This document shows positions 6,628 through 14,318 of a stretch of 21,987 bases of DNA, in pieces (the stretch's first letter is position 1; every line of letters begins with the position of its first letter). The stretch comes from Bacteroidota bacterium (GTDB lineage: Bacteria > Bacteroidota > Bacteroidia > Chitinophagales > Chitinophagaceae). The notes beneath the pieces are model-generated. The model was not told where the DNA came from, made no database searches, and worked only from the letters and a program-made list of their open reading frames with translations. The DNA lies in assembly GCA_947462495.1 (NCBI GenBank), contig CANHOY010000006.1:1-21987 (forward strand), in the 5' to 3' direction. The position numbers and the translations under genes were made by a program.

Positions 6628-7824
6628 ATGATTCCTACATTAAGACAAAATTTTAATGATGCCTTTACTGAAGAAAAGTATCAAAATTACCTTTCTTCTA
6701 TTTCCAATAGCTACCCCAATGCCCTAGATTTTAAAATAGCCGAAACACCTATTTTTATTGATCAAAAATTCACTTCCTTATTGCTTGAATTGGGTGATTA
6801 TGTCAATGGGGAAATTTTGAGTAACCCATTTAAAGCAAATACGCAGCCCTCTTTAGAACAGCAAGCCAATATTCCTAATGAGCCCGCTTTCCCAGCATGT
6901 ATTGTCATGGATTTTGCTATAGCCAACAACTCAAAGGATGAATTGGTGCCCAAATTGATAGAATTACAAGGATTTCCTTCTTTATTTGCATTTGAATTAC
7001 TTCAAGAAGAAGCCTTGAGTGCAAATTATGAATTACCAGAAAATTACAGCCCATTTTTAAATGGTTATAATAAAGAAAAATACATCGGTCATTTAAAACA
7101 AATAATTTGTGGCTCCAAAGGCGAGCACACGGTGCTGCTCGAACTTTACCCACACCAACAAAAAACGAGAATTGATTTTTATTGTACCGAAAAATTATTA
7201 AAAATCCCTATTGTATGTATCACGGAATTAGAGCAAAAAGGAAATCAACTATTTTATACAAGAAATGGAATTAGCATTCAAATAGACCGCATTTACAATC
7301 GGGTAATCATGGATGAACTTGATAAGCAACCAGCAGCCATCCAAGAAAAAGGTAAAATATTATTAAATGACTTAGCCATCAGCTGGGTAACGCATCCGAA
7401 TCATTTTTTTAGAATCAGTAAATTTTTAATGCCTTTTTTAAAGCACCCGCTTGTTCCTACCACACTGTTTGTTCATCAATTAGCAGCCATTCCTGAAAAT
7501 TTACAGGACTATATACTAAAGCCGCTCTTTTCATTCGCAGGGCAAGGCGTTATTATAGACATTCAACCTGGAGATATTGAAAAGCTTAAAGGTTCTGCGC
7601 ATTGGATTTTACAAGAAAAAGTTCATTACGCCGAATGCATTGAAACGCCAACAGGCCCTGCAAAAGCAGAAATAAGGTTATTTTATTTCTGGGACCAAGC
7701 TAAACAAAAGTATATAGCCACAATGAATTTAGCTCGGCTAAGTAAAGGAAAAATGATTGGAGTAGATTATAATAAAACTGCCACCTGGGTAGGCGGCAGT
7801 TTAGCTTATTTTGAAAAAATATAA
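6628..7824 (+). CDS. ATP-grasp-like ligase, possibly circularly permuted
   Basis: A 398-residue protein with no close named match that I recall. The C-terminal half carries ATP-grasp-like signs: YILKPLFSFAGQGV (295-308) as lysine plus glycine-rich loop, ILQEKV (327-332) as the adenine-contacting strand, AEIRLFYF (347-354), and a closing NLARLSKGK/TWVGGS region (367-391). The N-terminal half has PKLIELQGFPSL (108-119), which resembles the Mg-binding E-x-N segment that normally comes after the glycine loop; its position before the loop suggests a circularly permuted arrangement. A DRIYNR motif lies at 220-225. ATP-grasp enzymes join a carboxylate to an amine or ammonia through an acyl-phosphate. 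The adjacent amidotransferase 8 bases upstream suggests an ammonia-dependent ligase. It ends 6 bases from the convergent adaptor gene. Function beyond this is not known. Confidence 0.65.
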   Translation: MIPTLRQNFNDAFTEEKYQNYLSSISNSYPNALDFKIAETPIFIDQKFTSLLLELGDYVNGEILSNPFKANTQPSLEQQANIPNEPAFPACIVMDFAIANNSKDELVPKLIELQGFPSLFAFELLQEEALSANYELPENYSPFLNGYNKEKYIGHLKQIICGSKGEHTVLLELYPHQQKTRIDFYCTEKLLKIPIVCITELEQKGNQLFYTRNGISIQIDRIYNRVIMDELDKQPAAIQEKGKILLNDLAISWVTHPNHFFRISKFLMPFLKHPLVPTTLFVHQLAAIPENLQDYILKPLFSFAGQGVIIDIQPGDIEKLKGSAHWILQEKVHYAECIETPTGPAKAEIRLFYFWDQAKQKYIATMNLARLSKGKMIGVDYNKTATWVGGSLAYFEKI

Positions 7825-7830
7825 ATTTTC

Positions 7831-8970
7831 CTAAGAGGGATTATTCTTTAATTGCATTAATAAAGTATAAGCATTAGTTAGTACTACCTCCTGTTTGCCT
7901 AAATCAGTTTTAATTTCAACAAAGCCATTATTGGAAACACCAATTTCAATCGGAACCATTTTGAAGTTACTGGCATCCATTTTTACGAAAACAAAAGGTT
8001 TATTTTGCCATTTCACTACTGACTCTTCTGGCAATGCATTTACTTTTGCATTATTCAATTCTATTTCCGCGTTGGCAAAAGTACCTGGATATAAGTGTAC
8101 GTTTTCATTGACTAAATGACAATGCACATCCGTTGTTCTTTCTTCATTGATATTAGGCGTAATCACAGCCACGGTGGCTAAGTACTTTTGATTGATATTA
8201 TTATTAATATAAAAACTTACCTTATTGCCCACCTTTAAATTAGTAGCATCGTTTTCAAATACAATAAGTCTTAAATGCAAATCACTTGGGTCAATAATTT
8301 CAAAAAGTACATCTGTAGGGTTCACATATTTACCAATGTTTACATTTACCTTCGTTATATAACCATTAATAGGGGAATTGAAATTAATAGCTCTTGAAAT
8401 ATTATTTTCATTTAACAATAATGGATCAATCCCCAAAAGCTTAAGTTTCTCACTTAATGACTTCACTAAATATTTTTGACTCTCAAAGTCACTCTTTGCT
8501 AATTGAAATATTTTATCGCTAACTGCTTTTGTTGCATTTAAATCTCTTTGTCTAATATAATCAGCTTCGAGGTAGGTTAATTTGCTTTTTGAAGTTAAAT
8601 AGTCCTGCTGTAATTCAATATAGATAGGATCTTCCATCACAGCCAATAAGTTCCCTTTTTTAACAAGCATACCTGGAATCAAACTTGTCTTCTTTAAATA
8701 GCCTCCCATAGGAATACTGATGGATACAATATTACTGGGGGGTACATCAATTAATCCATTTACTTTTAAAATTTTATGCATGGCCTTCGTTTGAGCTAAC
8801 CCAAACGAAAGATTTGCACTTTTTAATTGCTCGGCATTTAAAGTAACTACTTGCGAAACGACTGTGTCAACTTTCTGATTAGTAGCAGCTTCTACTTTGT
8901 CATTTTTATTTCCATTACAAGCCAGCAATACAGCCATACTAGCAAGTAAAATTAATTTGTTTGATTTCAT
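7831..8970 (-). CDS. RND efflux periplasmic adaptor lipoprotein (CusB/CzcB type)
   Basis: A 379-residue membrane-fusion protein that would bridge the inner-membrane RND pump and the outer-membrane channel of a tripartite metal exporter. The start MKSNKLILLASMAVLLAC gives a lipobox with C18, so it is predicted to be lipid-anchored in the periplasm. A first half-lipoyl strand set includes PGMLVKKGNLLAVMEDP (about 94-110), a coiled-coil hairpin follows (about 115-180), then the second half NSPINGYITKVNVNIGKYV, a beta-barrel domain (VLFEIIDPSDLHLRL onward) and a membrane-proximal C-terminal domain. Its start lies 10 bases beyond the stop of the pump gene, so it is the last gene of the operon. No histidine-rich metal-binding extension is present. 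Metal specificity cannot be decided from this gene alone. Confidence 0.9.
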   Translation of the reverse strand: MKSNKLILLASMAVLLACNGNKNDKVEAATNQKVDTVVSQVVTLNAEQLKSANLSFGLAQTKAMHKILKVNGLIDVPPSNIVSISIPMGGYLKKTSLIPGMLVKKGNLLAVMEDPIYIELQQDYLTSKSKLTYLEADYIRQRDLNATKAVSDKIFQLAKSDFESQKYLVKSLSEKLKLLGIDPLLLNENNISRAINFNSPINGYITKVNVNIGKYVNPTDVLFEIIDPSDLHLRLIVFENDATNLKVGNKVSFYINNNINQKYLATVAVITPNINEERTTDVHCHLVNENVHLYPGTFANAEIELNNAKVNALPEESVVKWQNKPFVFVKMDASNFKMVPIEIGVSNNGFVEIKTDLGKQEVVLTNAYTLLMQLKNNPS

Positions 8971-8980
8971 AAATTTATCT

Positions 8981-11900
8981 TTAATTATTTGTGCTTATTT
9001 TTTCTATTTCAATAGCGCCGTCATTTAATTGTTGAACATAGTTAAAATATTCATTTTGAATTTGTATGGCCTGATTCACAATCATTACCCATTCTAAATA
9101 GCCGATTTCCCCAGCAGCAAGCTTTTTTGAAGCTACTTCAATGAGAAGATTAGCATTAGGTAAAATTGTTTTTTGATATTGACTGACAAGTTTTTTATTT
9201 TGAAAATACTGAGTCACCAGATTAGTTAAATTGGAAGTGAACTGCTGTTCAACCGCAATTTGATCTAATTTATTTTGTTGAACACTAATGTTGCTTGCAG
9301 CTATCTTAGAACGTTGCGCTGTAGAGAATAATGGAACCGATAACCCCATATTATAAGCATTAAACCTGTATCCTTGTCCAAAATATTTTTCTGTATTTTG
9401 AGTAGTGGGCTGCCAACCAATAATGGTAGAAGAGATATACCCAACATTAAAAGAAGGCTGTAATTTTCCTTTTTCAAGTTTAAGTTGATTTTCGGCAAGG
9501 GTAACTTTTTGTTGGCTTATTTTAATTTGGGGCGTTTCCGGGACCGCTAATATATCTGGAATACGTTGTAGCTCAATGATATTATTTTCAGCGAATGGAA
9601 TACGAGTTAACTTAGAATTAATTAAAGTATTAAATTGATTCAACATTACCTCATAGCCTGTAGTTAATAATTGCAATTGATTGGATATTTGAGCTAATTG
9701 ACTCTCTGCTGTAATTTTTTCTAGCACATCTGTATTCCCCGACTCAAAGCGTTGTTTTGCTTTGCTGGCAAAGGAGGAATAAATACTATCAGCTTCTAAT
9801 AACAACTGCTTCTTTTTTTGCAACAATAGTAAATTATAATAGTGCCTTTTTACTGCCGCCTTTAGCTCAATTTCTTTTTGTAATTTCGATAATTCACTAA
9901 TGGAGAAGTTGGTTTTATTAATCGCACTTTGACTTGTATACACACCCGGAAATTGAATGTTTTGAGAAACAGAAATTCTATTATCGTTTTGAAAGCCATT
10001 CATTTTTCCATACCCAAAATCAATAAGTGTTTTGTCAACATCTAAATGGCTCTTCTTTAATGCTTGATAATAATTTACTTCCATGGCAGCCACTTTTAAA
10101 GAGGCGTTATTTTTTATAGCACTTTCTATTGCGTCATTTAATGTTATTTTACTTTGAGCAGTCCCTGTAGTTATTACACAAAATAGGGCCAATATAACAA
10201 GACTTATATTTTTATTTATTTTTATATACCGTGTCCATTTTTCAAAAAGTAAATACATCACAGGTAAAACAAACAGCGTTAACATAGTTGATATAATAAG
10301 TCCTCCTATAACGACAGTTGCTAATGGCTTTTGCACTTCTCCCCCAGCACCAGTGCTTATGGCCATTGGTATAAATCCTAAGGCAGGAACCAATGCCGTC
10401 ATTAGTACTGCTCTTAGTTTTGACTTGGTTGCATGAATAACAATCCTTATTGAATCATGCCATCCCTCGGCTTTTAATCGATTAAACTCAGATACTAATA
10501 ATATCCCATTCAAGACGGCTACGCCAAATAAAGCAATAAAGCCTACTCCAGCAGAAATACTAAATGGCATATTTCTCACCCATAATGCAATTATCCCTCC
10601 CATAGCAGATAAAGGAATGGCCGTATAAATTAATAGGCCTTGCTTCACAGAACCAAAAGCGAAATACAGTAGTAGAAAAATGAGAAGCAATGCAATAGGA
10701 ACAACAATACTTAGCCTGTCTTTGGCTGCAGTCATATTTTCAAAAGATCCCCCATAAACAATAGTATAGCCTTTCTGCAACTTCAATTGATCCTTAATTT
10801 TAGACTGCAACTCATTTACAATGGTCTGCACATCTCTTCCAGCAATATTAAATCCTACAATAATTCTTCGTTTAGTATTTTCTCTTTGAATTTGATTGAC
10901 CCCTTCTATTTCTTCTATCCCGGCCACATAGGATAAAGGAATTTGTTGCCCCTTAGCAGAAGTAACATACAAATTTTGAATATCGGAAATACTTTTTCGA
11001 GCTTCCCCTTCTAATCGTACCACCATGTCAAACCTTTTTTCTTCTTCATACACTTGTCCGGCTATTTGGCCTGCAAAAGCGGCATTCACTACTTTGTTAA
11101 TGTCTGAGACATTAAGTCCATACTTGGCCATACCATCTCTATTGTATTTAATAACCACCTGTGGCATACCAGTTACTTTCTCTTCGTAAATATCTATGGC
11201 CCCATCTACTGTTTTAATAATTTCATTTAATTTACTTGCATACTGAGTAAGGCTATCTAAGTTTTCTCCGAATATTTTACAAACCACATCTTGTCTAGCA
11301 CCAGTCATCAATTCATTAAAGCGCATTTGTACTGGAAATTGGAATCCCACTGTAATACCAGGCACTTGCTCTAATACTTTTGTCATTTTTAAACTTAGCT
11401 CATTAAAAGTTTTTGCAGAGGTCCATTCTTTTTTATCTTTTAATATCACCATCATATCTGCCGCTTCAAAAGGCATTGGATCGGTTGGTATTTCTGCACT
11501 ACCAATTTTTGTAACTACTTTTTGCACTTCTGGAAAGTTTTGAATTAAAAGTTTGGAAGCTTTTTGTGTAGATTCTATCGTATTATTTAAATTACTCCCT
11601 GTTAACACTCTTGTTTCCACTGCAAAATCACCCTCTTCCAATTGCGGAATAAATTCGCCCCCCATATTCAATAATAAAACAACAGAAATTGAAAATAAAA
11701 CTACAGTAGAAACTATAACTGTTTTAGGAATATTCAACACTTTCTTTAACAATGGCTGATAGGCTCTTTCTAACCAAATCATTAATCTGTCTGTAAAGTT
11801 TTTAGAGTGATTTAATTTTTTATTCAAAAACAAAGCAGCCATCATAGGCACATAAGTGATAGATAGTATAAAGGCGCCAAAAATCGCAAATGCAATGGTA

Positions 11901-13345
11901 AAGGCCATAGGCTTAAACATTTTACCTTCAATCCCCTCTAATGACAAGATGGGTAAATAAACTATCAATATAATTATTTGACTAAACACAGCAGACTTAA
12001 TCATTGCCCCTGTTGACTTTCCTACTTCTTCATCCATCTCCTCTTGATTCACATTCAATAGTGTTCTAAAATGTTTTGAATGCGCAAATCGATGCAAGAT
12101 GGCTTCAATTACAATTACAGATCCATCTACAATTAATCCAAAATCAATAGCCCCCAAAGACATGAGGTTACCCCCCACACCAAATAAATTCATTAATATA
12201 ATTGCAAAAAGCATTGACAAGGGAATGACTGAAGAAACAATCAATCCAGCTCTCAAATTGCCAAGAAAAAAAACAAGTACAAAAATGACTATTAAAGCTC
12301 CTTCTAATAAATTTGTCTCCACCGTACTAATAGCATTATTGACCATTTTAGTTCTATCTAAGAAAGGTTCAATAACAACCCCCTCTGGTAACATTTTTTG
12401 TATTTCAGCTATTTTGTCTTTTACTCTTTTTACCACCAAAGAGGAGTTTTCCCCCTTTAACATCATCACCACAGCCCCCGCCACTTCGCCTTCATCATTA
12501 TAGGTCATCGCACCGTATCTAATGGCATAACCATATTGAACTTTAGCAATGTCTCTTATTAATAGTGGCGTTCCATTCTCTAATTGCTTTACAACTATTT
12601 TTTCAATATCATCCAAATTGGTGGTCAAGCCCTCGCTTCTAATATATAAAACAGTAGGTCCTTTTTCAATGTAAGCACCCCCCGTATTTTGATTGTTCTT
12701 TTCTAAGGAAGTAAAAATATCAGAAATGGTTAATCCATAGGCTTTTAATTGATCTTGACGTACCGCAATTTCATATTGTTTTAGTTTACCGCCAAAGCTG
12801 GCTACTTCAGCCACACCTGGGGTTCCAATAAGCTGCCTTCTTACCACCCAATCCTGCAAAGTTCTTAATTGCATCGCGTCAAACTTTCCCTCATAGCCTT
12901 TCAAGGGCCTGACTACATATTGAAAAATTTCTCCAAGACCTGTAGAGACTGGGGCTAACTCTGGCGAGCCAGTGCCAGGTGGAATACTTTGTTGTACTTT
13001 TTGTAGCTTCTCACTAATTTGTTGCCTTGCCCAATAAATATCAACTTTATCATTAAAAACTATCGTAATTAATGAAAGCCCAAATCGCGAAAAGCTTCTA
13101 ATTTGTTTTGTGCCCGGAATACTACTACAAGCTTGCTCTATGGGAAACGTAACTAACCTTTCTATATCAGTAGCTCCCAAAGAAGGCGATACAGTAATTA
13201 TTTGCACCTGATTATCGGTGATATCAGGCACCGCATCTATTGGCAATTGGGTTAATTCGTAGGCTCCCCAGCCAACCAGTGAAATGATAAACAACCCTAT
13301 TATTAGCTTATTCTTAATAGAATAGGCAATTATTTTATTTAACAT
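8981..13345 (-). CDS. CusA/CzcA-family heavy-metal RND pump fused to TolC-like outer-membrane channel
   Basis: A 1454-residue fusion. Residues 1 to about 1040 are a full heavy-metal RND pump: the first membrane helix with the QLPIDAVPDIT segment, two periplasmic loops, and the proton-relay motif of the HME subfamily in the fourth-helix region (D401, D407 and E414, in DFGLIVDG and the following VIVIEA). After the last membrane helix (VLPVMYLLF) comes a basic stretch and a second hydrophobic run ending TGTAQ at 1060-1064, a typical Bacteroidota signal-peptide end. Residues about 1065-1454 are a TolC/CusC-type outer-membrane efflux protein (TLNDAIESAIKNN start, long helical repeats). Pump-channel fusions of this size are known in Bacteroidota. 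The pump drives out Cu/Ag, Zn/Co/Cd or similar ions by proton antiport; the HMA neighbour favours copper. Its start is 70 bases after the stop of the 132-residue gene. Confidence 0.93.
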   Translation of the reverse strand: MLNKIIAYSIKNKLIIGLFIISLVGWGAYELTQLPIDAVPDITDNQVQIITVSPSLGATDIERLVTFPIEQACSSIPGTKQIRSFSRFGLSLITIVFNDKVDIYWARQQISEKLQKVQQSIPPGTGSPELAPVSTGLGEIFQYVVRPLKGYEGKFDAMQLRTLQDWVVRRQLIGTPGVAEVASFGGKLKQYEIAVRQDQLKAYGLTISDIFTSLEKNNQNTGGAYIEKGPTVLYIRSEGLTTNLDDIEKIVVKQLENGTPLLIRDIAKVQYGYAIRYGAMTYNDEGEVAGAVVMMLKGENSSLVVKRVKDKIAEIQKMLPEGVVIEPFLDRTKMVNNAISTVETNLLEGALIVIFVLVFFLGNLRAGLIVSSVIPLSMLFAIILMNLFGVGGNLMSLGAIDFGLIVDGSVIVIEAILHRFAHSKHFRTLLNVNQEEMDEEVGKSTGAMIKSAVFSQIIILIVYLPILSLEGIEGKMFKPMAFTIAFAIFGAFILSITYVPMMAALFLNKKLNHSKNFTDRLMIWLERAYQPLLKKVLNIPKTVIVSTVVLFSISVVLLLNMGGEFIPQLEEGDFAVETRVLTGSNLNNTIESTQKASKLLIQNFPEVQKVVTKIGSAEIPTDPMPFEAADMMVILKDKKEWTSAKTFNELSLKMTKVLEQVPGITVGFQFPVQMRFNELMTGARQDVVCKIFGENLDSLTQYASKLNEIIKTVDGAIDIYEEKVTGMPQVVIKYNRDGMAKYGLNVSDINKVVNAAFAGQIAGQVYEEEKRFDMVVRLEGEARKSISDIQNLYVTSAKGQQIPLSYVAGIEEIEGVNQIQRENTKRRIIVGFNIAGRDVQTIVNELQSKIKDQLKLQKGYTIVYGGSFENMTAAKDRLSIVVPIALLLIFLLLYFAFGSVKQGLLIYTAIPLSAMGGIIALWVRNMPFSISAGVGFIALFGVAVLNGILLVSEFNRLKAEGWHDSIRIVIHATKSKLRAVLMTALVPALGFIPMAISTGAGGEVQKPLATVVIGGLIISTMLTLFVLPVMYLLFEKWTRYIKINKNISLVILALFCVITTGTAQSKITLNDAIESAIKNNASLKVAAMEVNYYQALKKSHLDVDKTLIDFGYGKMNGFQNDNRISVSQNIQFPGVYTSQSAINKTNFSISELSKLQKEIELKAAVKRHYYNLLLLQKKKQLLLEADSIYSSFASKAKQRFESGNTDVLEKITAESQLAQISNQLQLLTTGYEVMLNQFNTLINSKLTRIPFAENNIIELQRIPDILAVPETPQIKISQQKVTLAENQLKLEKGKLQPSFNVGYISSTIIGWQPTTQNTEKYFGQGYRFNAYNMGLSVPLFSTAQRSKIAASNISVQQNKLDQIAVEQQFTSNLTNLVTQYFQNKKLVSQYQKTILPNANLLIEVASKKLAAGEIGYLEWVMIVNQAIQIQNEYFNYVQQLNDGAIEIEKISTNN

Positions 13346-13398
13346 AAAAAGTCTTATTCAAAATAATGAAATAATTACAAAGAATTTGCATGAGAAAA

Positions 13399-13420
13399 TT
13401 TAGTAATCCAAATTACTAAA
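13399..13420. promoter_or_regulatory. Perfect inverted repeat upstream of the RND pump gene
   Basis: Arms TTTAGTAAT (13399-13407) and ATTACTAAA (13412-13420) are perfectly complementary around CCAA. The repeat lies 54-75 bases upstream of the pump ATG and includes the TAG stop of the upstream 132-residue gene. On the minus strand it is followed by TTTTC, so a weak terminator or attenuator is one reading and an operator for a metal-responsive repressor is another. Confidence 0.45.
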
Positions 13421-13814
13421 AAAATAACAAAGCTCGAGGTGGTTGGAAAATATTATTCAACTTATTGGAGGCGTAATCCTTGTCATCAAAAAGCAAATGC
13501 TTTATTCTAACATTGAATGTCATTACGGGTACAATAGATTGCTTTGAAATAAAAAAACTATCAAAATTTAATAAAGAAATTGCTCTATTGGACGACTTAA
13601 AGGGTAACTGCATGTCCTGTTGATAATCGGAATTGTAATCAATAGCAGTAGTAAAATAATGATTATGTATAAACTTCGTAAAAGTTAAACCTTGTGTATA
13701 TTTTTGATGTGTTTTATAATGCTCAAATAAAAAGGGAAGCTTGAGCAATTGATAGGCTTCCGTAGCACCTAAAAGGTACAAAGAAGTTAGTAATATGATT
13801 GCTGCTTTTCTCAC
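13416..13814 (-). CDS. Small exported or membrane-anchored protein of the metal-efflux operon, function unknown
   Basis: A 132-residue protein starting at a GTG (13814-13812); an in-frame stop lies just upstream, so no longer form is possible. It opens with a signal peptide or anchor (MRKAAIILLTSLYLLGATEA, 1-20), then a conserved-looking core: QLLKLPFLFEHY (22-33), FTKFIHNHYF, then DYQQDMQLPFKS (62-73) and a C-terminal FQPPRA. From memory, small proteins with this LPFK...FQPP pattern often sit beside RND metal-efflux genes in Bacteroidota; no function is established to my knowledge. Several histidines (H32, H36, H50, H52) could bind metal, but this is speculation. It is encoded between the HMA protein and the pump on the same strand, so a role in metal handling at the periplasmic side is inferred from context. 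Confidence 0.7.
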   Translation of the reverse strand: MRKAAIILLTSLYLLGATEAYQLLKLPFLFEHYKTHQKYTQGLTFTKFIHNHYFTTAIDYNSDYQQDMQLPFKSSNRAISLLNFDSFFISKQSIVPVMTFNVRIKHLLFDDKDYASNKLNNIFQPPRALLFF

Positions 13815-13836
13815 CCTTTAAAGGTACAATTTATTA

Positions 13837-13858
13837 GCGATTAAGCTTTAGCTATCGC
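13837..13858. other. Bulged hairpin between the HMA and 132-residue genes
   Basis: GCGAT (13837-13841) pairs with ATCGC (13854-13858), and after a two-base bulge AGC pairs with GCT, giving about 8 pairs with a small loop. It lies in the 113-base gap inside the presumed operon. It has no T-run on the minus strand, so it may be an mRNA processing or stability element. The pairing is modest. Confidence 0.3.
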
Positions 13859-13927
13859 AATAAATTAATGCCTATTATAAGCGTTGAAAGGCCGTATAAT
13901 GAATGAAAAATACAAGTTAAAATGCTA

Positions 13928-14260
13928 CTAAGGCTTTTTTATACGATCATATTGGCAGCACTCATCTAGTTTAGTATATGCTTCAGTGCTTGCTTTCTTA
14001 TGCTCAGTATCATACCCAGCTGCTGCAACCGCTTCTTCAATCTTATCAGTAGAAGTCTTAGCTGCATCAAAAGTGAATTTTAACACCTTGGCTACTTTGT
14101 CCCAACTTGCAGTAGCAGCTCCAGCTTCTTTGGCCGCTTTTTCAATATGTCCTTTACACATGTTGCAATTACCTGATACTTTAACAGTAGTGGTAGTTTG
14201 CGCATTCAATTGTAAAGAAGCCATCATAATTACTAAAATAAATAGTATATTTTTTTTCAT
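13928..14260 (-). CDS. Periplasmic heavy-metal-associated (HMA) domain protein
   Basis: A 110-residue protein with a signal peptide ending LNA-Q (cleavage about 20/21) and one HMA (CopZ/MerP-like) domain at about 24-90. The metal loop is GNCNMCK with C32 and C35, the usual CxxC pair that binds Cu(I) or a similar soft metal, followed by the helix HIEKAAKEAG and the second half IEEAVAAAGYDTE. The C-terminal tail adds a vicinal cysteine pair, ECCQY (C101, C102), which is not part of the domain and could provide another metal site. As the first gene of the efflux operon it probably acts as a periplasmic metal sponge or chaperone delivering ions to the pump. Metal identity is inferred, not shown. 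It has its own candidate -7 promoter element 34 bases upstream. Confidence 0.9.
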   Translation of the reverse strand: MKKNILFILVIMMASLQLNAQTTTTVKVSGNCNMCKGHIEKAAKEAGAATASWDKVAKVLKFTFDAAKTSTDKIEEAVAAAGYDTEHKKASTEAYTKLDECCQYDRIKKP

Positions 14261-14293
14261 ATAAATAGATTTTAAATCATTTTAATTTGAATA

Positions 14294-14301
14294 CAAAAAT
14301 A
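14294..14301 (-). promoter_or_regulatory. Putative -7 promoter element of the metal-efflux operon
   Basis: On the minus strand the sequence reads TATTTTTG, a full match to TAnnTTTG, ending 33 bases before the HMA start codon. No good -33 TTTG was found, so expression may need an activator or this may be a chance match. Confidence 0.4.
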
Positions 14302-14318
14302 AGGTGTTTGTAGTTACT

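Noticed and set aside
12099..12503. Plus-strand 134-codon open frame
   Set aside because: It is antisense to the conserved HME proton-relay region of the RND pump and shows no protein family features.
8981..13345. Assembly or frameshift artefact joining two genes
   Set aside because: The frame is continuous through the junction with no stop, and pump-channel fusions of this length are known in Bacteroidota.
13986..14264. Plus-strand 92-codon open frame over the HMA gene
   Set aside because: It is antisense to the whole HMA gene, which has a clear signal peptide and CxxC motif, so this is a shadow.
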